Shown here: one piece after another, positions 20,346 to 30,481 of the stretch
Layout: every line of letters starts with the position of its first letter
Numbering within the stretch: the stretch's first letter is position 1
NCBI GenBank assembly: GCA_029834535.1
Contig: JAQMWT010000040.1
Coordinates: forward strand, 186,001 to 250,000
Length of the DNA: 64,000 nt
Direction of reading: 5' to 3'
DNA from: Chrysophaeum taylorii
Taxonomy: Eukaryota > Sar > Pelagophyceae > Pelagomonadales > Pelagomonadaceae
Notes under the pieces: model-generated
Database searches by the model: none
Told to the model about the DNA's origin: nothing
What the model saw: the letters and a program-made list of their open reading frames with translations, nothing else
Position numbers and translations under genes: made by a program

Positions 20346-20669
20346 TATAACCATGCATCTACTTAATCACGGGGACAGACAGACAGACAATGCTTTATTG
20401 CTCATGTTGTGACGCTGTTGTCAAGACCCAACGGCGGCGGACATGCGTCGATATTTGTTTGTCACACAGCTCCGCCCCTCTCCAAAGCGAGACCGCGGAT
20501 GATGATGGTGCATGAGCACGCATACATAATAATACGCGCGAGCAGCAGCACGCTAGAGCCGACGACAAGACAAGACAAGACGGAGGGTACGATAAGAGGG
20601 AGCGGTGGTCACGAGGAGGAGGAGGAGGAGGAGGAGGAGGAGCTTTTCATAGTAGTAGAAGTCCCCGGC
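20346..20669. other. Intergenic, downstream of C1-THF synthase
   Basis: Short convergent gap with (CAGA)n repeats near 20379-20396, a TGCTTTATTG motif that could serve as a 3'-end signal, and a GAG-rich run at 20617-20640. No gene seen. Confidence 0.5.
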
Positions 20670-23600
20670 CTACGAGAGGCCGATGACCCGGCCGGTGTCG
20701 GGATCGAAGTCAATGTCGAAGTAGTTCGGACGGGTCGGGAGACCGGGGATGGTCATGATGTCGCCGGCGACGACGACGATGAAACCGGCGCCGAGGGAAG
20801 GGCGAAGGTCTCTGACGAAGAAGGAGTGTCCCGAGGGCGCGCCCTTGGCTTTGGGGTCTGTGGAGAGCGAGTACTGGGTCTTGGCGACGCAGACGGGCAA
20901 TTTTCGCACGTCGTCGTTCGTCTCGTAGGCATCGAGGAGCGCCCGGGCGTGTTCCGAGTATTCGACCTCGGCGCCAAGGTATATCTCGTGCACGACGGTC
21001 GATATCTTCTCGCGGATGGAGCGGTCGAGGGGGTAGAGGTAGCGGAAGGTGGAGGGGGGGGAGTCGCACGCGTCGACGACGGCCCTTGCGAGGGCGACCG
21101 CGCCGTCGCCGCCCCGGGCGAAGTGGTCCGCCGGGACGGCGGCGAAAGCACCGGCGTCGAGGCACTTGGTGCAGACGAGAGCTATCTCGTCGTCGGTATC
21201 GGAGGCAAATTTGTTGAGAGCGACGACGCATCTGAGTCCGAATTTATGCGCGACGCAGCGAACGTGGTGCTCGACGTTGGCGCAGCCGCGCGCGAGTCGC
21301 TCGAGGTCCGTTTCGTTCGGGCGGGGCTCCGCCGCGTGGGCCTTGAGCGCGCGCACGGTCGCGACGATCACCGCGCAGCTGGGCGCGAGGTCGCCCGCGC
21401 GGGCCTTGATGTCAAAGTTCTTCTCGCCGCCGATGTCGGCCCCGAAGCCGGCCTCGGTGACGACAAACCCGCCCTCGCCCACGAGGCGGAGGGCGAGGTG
21501 GTCGGCAATGACGCTCGAGTTGCCGTGCGCGATGTTCGCGAACGGGCCGCAGTGCACGAGGACGGGCGTACCCTCGAGCGTCTGCATGAGCGTGGGCATC
21601 AGGGCGTCCTTGAGCAGGACGGCGAGGGCGCCGGCAACTCCGAGGTCGTCGCACGTAACCAAGCCGCCGCCGCGCCTCGAGGTGCCGACGGTCATGGCGC
21701 CGAGCCGTTTCCGGAGATCGGCCGCGTCGCGCGCGAGCGCGAGCACGGCCATAATCTCGCTCGCGACCGCGATGTCGAAACCCGTCTCGCGCGTCATGCC
21801 TTTTTCGGTCGCGTTCCGGCCAACCTCGATCTTGCGCAGGAACCGGTCGCACGTGTCGACAACGCGCTTCCAATGGATGCTCTCGGGGTCGACGTCCAGC
21901 CGCGCCAGCGCGACGCGTTCGTTCGGGTCGAGCTTCGCGGCGTCGGCCAGTTTCTCCGGGGCGGTCACCCCGAGCTTCCGGAGCCGGTTCTGCAACGGCG
22001 CGGGAAGCGGCCGAATCCCCTCCTTGCCGACAACAGGACACAGCCGGTTGAACAACGCCTCGTCGCTCTGCGTCTTCTCGTGGAACATGCGCGCGTCGAG
22101 CGCCGCGGCCACCAAGTTGTTGGCCGCGACGACCGCGTGAATGTCGCCCGTCATGTGCAGGTTGAACTCGTCCATGGGGATCACTTGCGAGTAGCCCCCT
22201 CCCGCCGCGCCCCCCTTGATTCCCATCACTGGACCCTGGGAAGGCTGCCGGATCGTCGTCACGACCCTTTTTCCCAGGTTGGCGCCGAGCGCCTGAGACA
22301 CGCCGATCGTCGTCGTCGACTTACCCTCGCCCAGCGGGGTCGGGGTCACGCCGCACACCACCACCAACGCGCCTTTGCTGCCTTCTTCTCCTCTCCGTAG
22401 GCGCGAATGCACCTTGGCGGCGTCGACCTTGGCCTTGTGCTTGCCGTAGACCAAGAACTCGTCGTCGTCGAGCCCCGCCGCCCGCGCGACCGCCTCGATC
22501 GCCAGAGGCTCGACGGCCTGCGAGATCTCGATGTCCGGAGGCACGGGCTCGCGGCGCTCGATCTTCCGACACATCATTCTTTTTTCCCCCAACAACAAAA
22601 GAGGGTTTTTTTTGGTCTCCACCACCAACGGCGGCGGGGTGATAGCCACGGCCCTCGCTTCCTCGCCGCCAGCCTCGACGACGACGGGTCGCGACGCCGC
22701 CGAGGAGGCCACGTCGTCCTCCGCGGCGCACGTCGTCTGAACGTGGTACTTGGCGAGGTTGAGGGTGTTCCGCATCAGCATCGCGATCGTCATCGGTCCC
22801 ACGCCGCCAGGCACGGGCGTGATCTTGGAAGCGACGCGTCTGGCTTTTTCAAAGTCGACGTCGCCAACGAGTCGGTACCCTCTCGGCCTCGAGGCGTCGT
22901 CGACCGCGTTTATGCCGACGTCGATGACGACGGCCCCCGGCTTGAGCCACTCGGCCTTGACGTAATGCGGCTTGCCGACGGCAACCACGACAATGTCGGC
23001 CGCGCGCACCAACGCGGCGACGTCGCGCGTCCGCGAGTGGCACACCGTCACCGTCGCGTCCAGCGCCTGCAGCAACGCCGCGCACGGCGTACCGACGATG
23101 TTCGACCGGCCCACAACGACCGCCTGCGCCCCCGAAATTGTCGCGCCGGATCTTTTGAGGAGCTCGACGCAGCCCGCGGGCGTGCACGGCAGCGCGAGGG
23201 GCGGCTCTCCGCCTCGCGTCCACATCTTGCCCACGTTCGCCGCCGAAAACCCGTCGGCATCCTTCGTGTGGTCGATCGCCTTGAGGACCCTCGCCTCGTC
23301 GACGTGATCGGGAAGCGGGAGCTGGACGAGGATCGCGTGGACATTTGGGTTGGCGTTGAGCGCGCGAACGCTTGCCACGATTTCGTTCTCGCTCGCGTTC
23401 GCGTCGAGGTTCACGTCCACGCTGTAAAACCCGACCTCCTCGGCGGCTTTTTTTTTGTTCCGCACGTACGTCTGCGAGTCCTTGCGGTCGCCTACGAGCA
23501 CCACGGCCAGTCCAGGCCGCACCCCGTTTCTCTTCACCAGCTCGGCGACGCCGGATGCGACCTCGAGCCGCACTGCTTTCGCGATCGCCTTCCCGTCGAT

Positions 23601-23720
23601 GATCTCCGCATCCCTTTCTTTCTTAGGTCGCTTTGTCGCGTACGCGACAGCACACAACGCCGCAGCGGCGGCGGCGGCGACGGCCACAGATTGCGTCGTA
23701 GGAGTTGCCGTCGTCGTCAT
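20670..23720 (-). CDS. MTHFD1: C1-tetrahydrofolate synthase (trifunctional)
   Basis: This fused one-carbon enzyme interconverts 10-formyl-, 5,10-methenyl- and 5,10-methylene-THF and makes 10-formyl-THF from formate and ATP. It has 1016 residues. The dehydrogenase/cyclohydrolase (FolD) half spans about 38-325, with DSQTYVRNKKKA carrying the catalytic-type Tyr85 and Lys89, ILVQLPLPDHVDE, DGFSAANVGKMW, VVVGRSNIVGTP and TPVPGGVGPMTIAMLMRNTL. A low-complexity linker runs from about 330 to 400. The formate-THF ligase half spans about 400-1016, with the nucleotide loop TPTPLGEGKSTTTIG near 463, GGYSQVIPMDEFNLHMTGDI and EKNFDIKARAGD. The N-terminus (residues 11-28 hydrophobic and Ala-rich, then KRPKK) may be an organellar presequence or anchor. 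The length is close to animal MTHFD1 plus this extension. Confidence 0.95.
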   Translation of the reverse strand: MTTTATPTTQSVAVAAAAAAALCAVAYATKRPKKERDAEIIDGKAIAKAVRLEVASGVAELVKRNGVRPGLAVVLVGDRKDSQTYVRNKKKAAEEVGFYSVDVNLDANASENEIVASVRALNANPNVHAILVQLPLPDHVDEARVLKAIDHTKDADGFSAANVGKMWTRGGEPPLALPCTPAGCVELLKRSGATISGAQAVVVGRSNIVGTPCAALLQALDATVTVCHSRTRDVAALVRAADIVVVAVGKPHYVKAEWLKPGAVVIDVGINAVDDASRPRGYRLVGDVDFEKARRVASKITPVPGGVGPMTIAMLMRNTLNLAKYHVQTTCAAEDDVASSAASRPVVVEAGGEEARAVAITPPPLVVETKKNPLLLLGEKRMMCRKIERREPVPPDIEISQAVEPLAIEAVARAAGLDDDEFLVYGKHKAKVDAAKVHSRLRRGEEGSKGALVVVCGVTPTPLGEGKSTTTIGVSQALGANLGKRVVTTIRQPSQGPVMGIKGGAAGGGYSQVIPMDEFNLHMTGDIHAVVAANNLVAAALDARMFHEKTQSDEALFNRLCPVVGKEGIRPLPAPLQNRLRKLGVTAPEKLADAAKLDPNERVALARLDVDPESIHWKRVVDTCDRFLRKIEVGRNATEKGMTRETGFDIAVASEIMAVLALARDAADLRKRLGAMTVGTSRRGGGLVTCDDLGVAGALAVLLKDALMPTLMQTLEGTPVLVHCGPFANIAHGNSSVIADHLALRLVGEGGFVVTEAGFGADIGGEKNFDIKARAGDLAPSCAVIVATVRALKAHAAEPRPNETDLERLARGCANVEHHVRCVAHKFGLRCVVALNKFASDTDDEIALVCTKCLDAGAFAAVPADHFARGGDGAVALARAVVDACDSPPSTFRYLYPLDRSIREKISTVVHEIYLGAEVEYSEHARALLDAYETNDDVRKLPVCVAKTQYSLSTDPKAKGAPSGHSFFVRDLRPSLGAGFIVVVAGDIMTIPGLPTRPNYFDIDFDPDTGRVIGLS

Positions 23721-24057
23721 GATGATATTCCCTTTCGGCTTCCTTCTGATGACACTTGCGCGCGTGGTCTCTACGTTTGGATGTCTTTAAATGTCGAGAC
23801 TGCTAAGAGGGGTTTGGATGACAGACAACCTTCAATTTAGCTGCGTGCGCCTGGGAACGTTCGTTCCCTCGGCCAGAGGAAGGAAAAGCCAAAATATGAA
23901 AAAGATAAAAAACTTACTTTTTGGACACGACGGGAAGAACTCTTGACCAGCACGCGGTGCGAAGTCGACGACCACTTGGGCGGCTGGTTGCCCGTCGGCA
24001 ACAGTCGGCCCGTCAATCGGCGAGCTCGTCAGTAAAAGAAAACGCCCAGTTCCATAT
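23721..24057. other. Intergenic region with the second motif copy
   Basis: No gene seen. It holds the dispersed motif at 23783-23812 flanked by TTTGGATG on both sides, and an imperfect palindrome GGGAACGTTCGTTCCC near 23852-23867. Confidence 0.5.
23776..23820 (+). repeat. Motif copy 2 flanked by 8-bp direct repeats
   Basis: The 29-bp sequence at 23784-23812 (TCTTTAAATGTCGAGACTGC, then TAAGAGGGG) is bracketed by TTTGGATG at 23776-23783 and 23813-23820. This looks like a target-site duplication around a very small insertion or an excision footprint. The core matches 17916-17943. Confidence 0.6.
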
Positions 24058-26943
24058 TTAAAAAAAAGGTGCCTCCCGCCATTTCATCCTCTCATCCTCG
24101 TCGTATTCGCTGGTCTCGAGCTCCAGGAGCCAGGTGTTTGGTGCCTTGCAAAGACGTCGGACGAGTTGCTTCGAGCCAACAGGAGAAGCCGTCGTCGCAA
24201 CCGATGAACATCCATCCAGTCCCAAGTTTTCTGCGGACATCCTTAAAATTCGCATCATCCGCGACGGCCCCAATCTCGCCTGGCTTCCACAATAGGCCCC
24301 AGGTTTTCCCTCGAGCTCCCACAACATCTCGACTCGCTGGCCAACAAGAGAGTCGACAATCGAAGGCAGCTGGTCTCGTTTTGCCACTCAGCTTGCGCTC
24401 TGCTCGCTTTGTGGCCGGAGCAGCCCCGGCTTTGTCCTCGAGCTCAGCGTCGCTCGCTCACGATGCGCCGAGCGTCCAGGGCCCTGCGATCCTGTGTTGC
24501 CGTACCAAGCACCGGCGGCGGCCGTCGCTTCGGAACAACAGGCTCGTTCGTCAACTCCCGCCTCTCCATTTTGATCTTGCCGTAGATCTGCTTGAGATGC
24601 TTGGCCAAAGAGGCAACATTTGCTTCTTCTGAACCAGACTGGCCGATCAGCGCGTCCTTTGTCGAAGTGAAGGACTCGGGCTCGAGGTGGTCACCCAAGC
24701 CCATTCCGTGGGTGTAGCGAGCAATGTTGCTGACGATCGTCTTGCATCGACCACTCTTTCTACAGAGCTTGGCGAGTTCGGCGTCGAGCTTTCTTTCCAA
24801 CTCTGCGAGCATGGTTTGTCCCTCCAGCTCCTGGTTGCTGACAAGGGGCACCTTCTCAATGGCATCCGTGGCCCTCGTCACGTCGTTTACGGCTCGATCC
24901 AGCGCCGCCGCGATCGTTTCGGCATTTCGCGCACGGTGCCGATCGATCGCTGCTTGGATACGAGCGACGGCTTTCGCCTTGTAGTCTGGCCGGCCCATTC
25001 GCACTGCTTCAATCACGGCCGTCATAGTCTTGTCGTCGTGCTTGAGTCGAGACGACCGAGGGCGGATTTCCACCACTACCACCTCTGTCGGTGCCTTCGG
25101 CAGCGGCGGTGGCTCGGCGCTGACGCTTGACGGTATGCGAATCGGCCCGCTCTCGGACGCTTGCCAAGGCCGCCGCCGCGTTGTCGGTCGTCCCGAAAGC
25201 GCATGCGAGACTGCGAACGCCGACGTCACCACCAATTTCTGAAATTCCGTCCGCCGAGCCATGAAGCTTCGCGTACACGCCACAGAACTGATCGAGGGTG
25301 CTCTGGATATCGCTGAAGCGGGCTGCAATATCCTGGGATTCGCCATGTGCGGTCTGATCGGCGAGCTCGGTGGTGCCCGTGCTCCAGTCTCGAACTCCGT
25401 GGTCGCCGTCGATTCGGAGTTGCGTGCCAATGAGCTCCTTGCCGTCGAGCGGCGACGCGTCCAATTGGAACGCGCGCACCTCGCCCTCGCTGAGGTCGAG
25501 GGCCAAGAGGAGCTCGTGGAGACGTCCCATCTCGCTTCGCATGTTGCGGATGAAATGCAAGGACGGGAGCTCCATGTCGGCGGCGCGTTCTTCCCCGATG
25601 ACCGCGACGACGATCGAGGCGATGACTTCAGAGACCTCGGACGGCGAGACACGCAACGTCAACAGACGCATGCAGAGGTGTCGCACCCACGGAGGCCAGG
25701 CCTAGCCCTTGCCAGTACCGACGCCTGCCGGCCGGCATGGAAGTCGAATAGTGGCGTCTCGCTTCTCGAGCTCGGCGACGCGCGCCCGTAGTCGATCGAT
25801 CTCCTCGTCCCGCGCTTTAAGCTCGACCTCGACCTTGTCGAGCTCCAGGGCCAGCTGATTCGCGTCCATGTTGGCGTCGGCGTAGCTGCGCTGGAGCTGG
25901 CGCATCTTCGCCTGGTCGCACTTTTTAGCCAGCTGCGACATGGTCCGCTCCGTCGCCGCTGCCGCCGCCTCGGTCGCTGCTCGCTTCACTTCGACGCAGG
26001 CGTCGGCCGCCGCCTGCTTTTTTTCAGCCACCGCCTGCATAGCGCGCTTCCGCTTCGCCGCCGCAGCCTCCTCGCTCCGCTGACGCTGGACCTTGATTTG
26101 TTGCTCTCGACAGCACGCATCCAGGGCCTCGGAATCAGCTCGGGCAGCGACAGCTGCCGCAGCCTCCATGGCCTCGGCCTTCTCGACCTCGGCCTCGAAG
26201 GTCTCTCCGCTTGTCACCATAACGGCACGCTCGGCCGCGGCGGCACGGCGTAGCTGGGACGCCCTTGCTGCCTCAAGCTGCTGGACCTCGAGCCGTTCCG
26301 CTACCAACTGCCTCGGGAGCTCAGGCGACTGCGATTGTGCTGGCTCCAGCGCAGGAGGAGGCCGGTGCGAAGCGATCGATAGAGCGCGACAGGCGACGGT
26401 GTTCCCCTTGTCCGACGCTGTGCGGACGCCGCTCAAACCCACCTTGATGATGCCGTCGAAGACGCCCTCGACCGTGAGAGCGATCGAGCTCGTTGCCGCG
26501 TCATAGTGGAGCATCTGGACGGTAACCGCCTCAGCGTAGACTCTGACGCCCGCCGAAAGGTTGCCTATCGCCTCGACTCGATCGCCGGGCCGGATGTCCG
26601 TCTTCAAGCACGTCGTCAACGCCGCCGAGATGCGTTTCTTGATCTCGAGCACAGGCCGGTGGTCGGCGTGTATCGGGGCAAAGTCGTTGCGGCAGCGCTT
26701 ACTGCAGACGAAGAATTGCAGGGGCTGCTCTCCCTCGATGCCGAGCACTCGTTCCAGGTCAATCGCCTTGCCCGGATCCTTCGTTAGCACGGCGACGCAG
26801 CAGCAACACTCTCCTTCGCGGAGGTTGGACCGGCGTACGCGCCGCTCGGTCGGTTTCCTTGACCGATTCTGCGAGCCCACTGCCTCGGGGGGCTCGGTGA
26901 CCGTATCAGGCAAGATCTGAACGGCCGCCGCGGCCGCAGCCAT
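24058..26943 (-). pseudogene. Broken mobile-element-like gene (zinc, coiled coil, transposase-like, Tudor-like)
   Basis: Read on the minus strand, four coding pieces follow one another. Piece A (26943-25702, ATG start) has a CCCC cluster near residue 47, a FFVCSKRCRND knuckle and a long Ala/Glu/Arg coiled coil ending in CRPAGVGTGKG and TAG. Piece B continues in the same frame to about 25009 (RHLCMRLLTLRVSPSEVSEV, MELPSLHFIRNMRSEMGRLH, FQLDASPLDGKELIGTQLRI); its layout recalls algal transposase-like proteins. Piece C continues in another frame to 24444 (MTAVIEAVRMGRPDYKAKAV onward). Piece D (24387-24058, with a frame change inside) has LVGQRVEMLWELEGKPG and RKLGTGWMFIGCDDGFSCWL, a Tudor-like barrel. 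One in-frame TAG (25702-25704) and at least two frame changes break the gene. Tiny introns could explain some of these. Superfamily not assigned. Confidence 0.5.
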
Positions 26944-27177
26944 CGTCCTAGGCGGCCGCCGAAGACGCGTCCCAACGGTTAAAAAGGCTGATGAAATCGG
27001 ATTATTATTATTGTTTCAGCCTGGCGTCCGGCGATTTTCGGGATTTTAGCAAGGGTTTCGCGCTCAGTGTTAGAAAGTTACTGAATCAAATTTATGGTTC
27101 CTAAACCCTACCGGCTTGCCGCCCCCTTACACTAACCACTCTCATTTATTTCAGCTCGCGCGACGCTCTCACCCCCG

Positions 27178-27232
27178 CAAATCCGAAGCTGCTTTGATCA
27201 ACGCACGTTCGCTTATAAATAAAACCCTCCGT
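27178..27232. repeat. Dispersed repeat related to 34935-35001
   Basis: The segment shares AAGCTGCTTTGATC and a trailing AAAACCCTC with 34935-35001, with similar but diverged flanks (CTCTCACCCCCGCAAATC against CTCTCGCCTCCGCCAATC). It lies between the element-like gene and NEMF. Confidence 0.6.
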
Positions 27233-27238
27233 CCAGGT

Positions 27239-30200
27239 CTATGATTTTGGAGGGGTCGTCATCTTGGCGCTGAGCTGCTTGTCGAGGTGCTTTCGCTGGG
27301 TCTTGAGGCCGTTCAGCTTGGCAGCGCTGATTTTGGTGTTGGCGACGAGCACGTTGATCGCGTCGTTGACGTCGATTGCTCGGATGAGGTCGCGTTCTCG
27401 CTTGGAACCATCGTCAGAGCAGGCCAGGATCTCGATGGCGTCCTTGGCGGCCTTTCCCTTCTTCGCGTTACCGGGGGTGAGCTTGAGCTTGTGGGAGTAG
27501 GCCCGGGTCGCGGCGCTCGGAGCGCACACAACGACGGCACCCAATATCGCGTCCTCGGCGACCGGCCGGCCCGTGAAGGGGGCTACGGCGGCGACGTCGT
27601 CCACGTCCGTCGGCACCGTTGACGAGGAGGCGTCCTCCTGTTCTTGGTGGTCGACCTTTCGTCGCCGCTGGTTCACCAGCCGTCGCGAGATGCCGTTGAG
27701 CATCGCCGGGATGTTGCGAGGTTGTTCCGGGGCCGAGCGCGAAACGCCGCCGCGCTTTTCGATCGCGCGGGCCTCGGCGAGGCGCGCCGCGCGCTTGTCG
27801 CGGGCCTCGAGTTCGTTCGCTCGTAGCTTGTCGAGGGCGTCCACGGCGTCGTCGTCGCACATCTCTTCCGCGAGGAACTTGAGCTCGAACGACATGTGGG
27901 GAAGCACGTCCGGGTCGATCAGCTCGGCGACGAGGTCCCAGGCCGCGCGCTTCGCCGCGCTCAGATTCTCGATGGTACGCTCGACGTCGCCGTTCAGCAA
28001 CACCACAGCCTCCCTCGTAGTAGTTTTTGTTGTTGTTTCGACGCGTGGCTCCTCTTTCACCTCGGACTCTTGTTGCGTTCTGTTCGCCCGTTTTCGCCGT
28101 TGCCGGCGCGAACACGCGTCCAAAGGCAGCGGTAGCGCTGGCTCGTCCGAGTCGTCGGAGTCGTCGCGACGCCGGCCCTTCTTCTTGGACTGCTTTTTCT
28201 TCCCTCGCTTCCTGCGGTCTTCGTCGTCGTCGTCGTCGGTCTTCTTCTTTTCAACGTCGCCATCGTTCTGTCGACGGTCGGCACCCTCGACGACGAAAAC
28301 GACGCTTTTCTTCGACCGGCTCGAAGGAGGAGGGTCGGGAGAATTATTTTCTCTCTCTGGGAGGGGCGCCGGAGGGGACGCGACCGGCGGCACCGGGATG
28401 AGGTCTTCGACGCGGTCTTCGAAGAAGCGCGCGTCCTTGGCGTCGAGGAGAAACAAAACGCCAAACGAGAGCTCGAGGATGGCGGGCGGGAGGTAGGCCT
28501 TGGCGGCCTTCCGGACGGCAAAGTTGTCGCCGATCGAGTCGACGACGACGTCCCAAGCGCCGCCGCCGCGTGGCTCGCGGCTCAGGTCGGCCGCGGGAAG
28601 CCAGTAGGTCCCGCAGCGGTCGCGCTTGGTCCAGGCAGAAGATCGACAGGCGACGAAGGAACCGGCCTCGCTCAAGGCGAGCGGCGAGAGAACCCATCCC
28701 TTTCGTTGCTTCCCCCTGACCAGACACGGCGCGAAGGACCCGGCGTTTTCGGCGCACACGATCGCATCCTTGCCCGGGCGCGCGAGGCCGAACAAGACGC
28801 GTTCCATTTGCGCGCGGTCGCGCGGGCAGACGCAGACGTAGCCCTCCGAGGATACGAACCACGCGTACTTGAGCCACCACGCGGCCGCCTTGGCCGGTCC
28901 GGACGCCTCGGCGAGCTTGTTCTTGGCCTCGCGCTTGGCCAGTTGCGCCGCCGTCTGCTTCTCCGCCGTCAAAACCACCGCCTCGGCGGCGGTCTCCGTC
29001 TTTTCCGCCTTGGACCGCGCCTTCTTGGCCGCCTCCCACAACTTGCACGCGGAGGCGCGCGCCGAGGCGTCGAGGTCCACCGTCACCTCGAGCATCCCAG
29101 GACTACTGTCGTCGTCCTCCTCCTCCTCCTCGAGGAGGTCTTCGAGGGAGACGGTGAGGCGCCTGTGCGGGAGGTCCAAGGCGGAAATCATCGACGCGAG
29201 CGGGCTGCCCCGGTCCTTTTCCTCCGAGACGTAGGCTTCGAGCTCGTCCCAGCGCATCCCGCTCGCGAGGGCAGCGTTGATGACGCCGAGGATGCTGTCG
29301 ACGTCGTCGGCCCAGGCCTCGAGGGCCGCCGCCTTGCGCTCCCGCTTCGTCTGGTCCTCGCGGAGCGCGTCGACGCGCCGAGCCTGGTCGACCCTGATCT
29401 TCTCGACTCGTTTCGAGATCGCCGACGTCTCGGCCGCGTCGGCCTTCAAGAGGCGCGCGTCGGCGACGGCGCGAAAGTACTCGTCGACGGCCGCCCCGAA
29501 CGAGGCGAACCCCTTTTCGAGACGCAGACGCGCGTGGTGCGAAAAGACTATCGGCGAGAACGACGCGTAGTCGCCGTTGGCGTCGCGCGCGATAACCGCG
29601 TCGACGCTGCCCGTCTTCTCGAGCTTCGCGAAGAGGGTCGGAGCGGCGCGCGCGGCGACGACGAGCCGCTCGAGATCCTCGGGTCCGAGATCGTCGACGG
29701 AAGCGTCCAAACGCACCCCCGCCGTCGCGGCCGCATCCTCGATAAAGTCCAGCCCGAACCGCCCGAGGCCCGACCGCTGGTCGATCATCACCTGCTTGAG
29801 CGTCGCGCCCTTTTCGGCGGCGGTCGTCGAGGTCTTTTTTTTCCGCCGCCGCGGTGCCTCGACCACTACCTCCTCGCGGTGCTTCCGCTGCTGCTCGGCA
29901 ACTTCGGCTTTCTTCACCGCGCAGAACGCCGCGAGCCCCTCTCGCGACGCGACGGCCGTTTCGTCCAGCGCGAGAGAGCACTCTCCCAAGCCGAAAGCGG
30001 CGCTCGCGGCGGGGTACGGAGCCCCCACCAGGATTTCGCCGCCGTCCCGGAAGTTGCGGTGGTTCCGCAGGGCCGCCATCACCACGAACTCGGCGTCCGC
30101 GAGCACGATATTTCCCGTCGAATACATTTCCAGAACGAGGTGGACGGCCGACGCGCCCGCGCCAAACCGGAACAACACGACGCGGTCGCTCCCCACGACC

Positions 30201-30481
30201 CGCGCGTCGGTCACGCGCTTCCCGCGCACCGCCGATCGGAGCTTGGCGCACATCGCGCTCGGCATCTCGCCGGCGGCAGCGCGCGCGTCGTACTTGGTCA
30301 CGTGGAACCGCACGCCCGATTCGATCAGCACCAGCACCTTCTCCGAGCTCGAGGCCACCTTGAGCACCAGCGTCCGCGGGTCCACATCGTAAACGTTCAC
30401 GACCCGGCAGTCCACGCAGGCCGCCTTCACCTCGCTCGCCATCGCCACCACGTCCGCGAGCGTGAACCTCTGCTTCACCAT
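27239..30481 (-). CDS. NEMF: NEMF/Rqc2-type ribosome quality control factor
   Basis: This protein binds peptidyl-tRNA on stalled 60S subunits, recruits the Ltn1/listerin ligase and adds C-terminal Ala/Thr tails. The 1080-residue product has NFACT-N at residues 1-250 (MVKQRFTLADVVAMASEV, YDVDPRTLVLKV, ESGVRFHVTKY). The conserved acidic and D-R positions known from yeast Rqc2 (D9, D98, R99) appear as D10, D99 and R100. A coiled-coil pair lies in the middle, and an NFACT-R-like region near 530-640 has AAAWWLKYAWFVSSEGYVCV. A charged Lys/Asp linker precedes the C-terminal NFACT-C (AILGAVVVCAPS, SHKLKLTPGNAKKGKAAKDA). The length matches human NEMF (1076). Single exon, ATG 30481. Confidence 0.92.
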   Translation of the reverse strand: MVKQRFTLADVVAMASEVKAACVDCRVVNVYDVDPRTLVLKVASSSEKVLVLIESGVRFHVTKYDARAAAGEMPSAMCAKLRSAVRGKRVTDARVVGSDRVVLFRFGAGASAVHLVLEMYSTGNIVLADAEFVVMAALRNHRNFRDGGEILVGAPYPAASAAFGLGECSLALDETAVASREGLAAFCAVKKAEVAEQQRKHREEVVVEAPRRRKKKTSTTAAEKGATLKQVMIDQRSGLGRFGLDFIEDAAATAGVRLDASVDDLGPEDLERLVVAARAAPTLFAKLEKTGSVDAVIARDANGDYASFSPIVFSHHARLRLEKGFASFGAAVDEYFRAVADARLLKADAAETSAISKRVEKIRVDQARRVDALREDQTKRERKAAALEAWADDVDSILGVINAALASGMRWDELEAYVSEEKDRGSPLASMISALDLPHRRLTVSLEDLLEEEEEDDDSSPGMLEVTVDLDASARASACKLWEAAKKARSKAEKTETAAEAVVLTAEKQTAAQLAKREAKNKLAEASGPAKAAAWWLKYAWFVSSEGYVCVCPRDRAQMERVLFGLARPGKDAIVCAENAGSFAPCLVRGKQRKGWVLSPLALSEAGSFVACRSSAWTKRDRCGTYWLPAADLSREPRGGGAWDVVVDSIGDNFAVRKAAKAYLPPAILELSFGVLFLLDAKDARFFEDRVEDLIPVPPVASPPAPLPERENNSPDPPPSSRSKKSVVFVVEGADRRQNDGDVEKKKTDDDDDEDRRKRGKKKQSKKKGRRRDDSDDSDEPALPLPLDACSRRQRRKRANRTQQESEVKEEPRVETTTKTTTREAVVLLNGDVERTIENLSAAKRAAWDLVAELIDPDVLPHMSFELKFLAEEMCDDDAVDALDKLRANELEARDKRAARLAEARAIEKRGGVSRSAPEQPRNIPAMLNGISRRLVNQRRRKVDHQEQEDASSSTVPTDVDDVAAVAPFTGRPVAEDAILGAVVVCAPSAATRAYSHKLKLTPGNAKKGKAAKDAIEILACSDDGSKRERDLIRAIDVNDAINVLVANTKISAAKLNGLKTQRKHLDKQLSAKMTTPPKS

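Noticed and set aside
20409-22400. Long plus-strand frame opposite C1-THF synthase
   Set aside because: Antisense shadow of a clearly recognised enzyme; no domain of its own.
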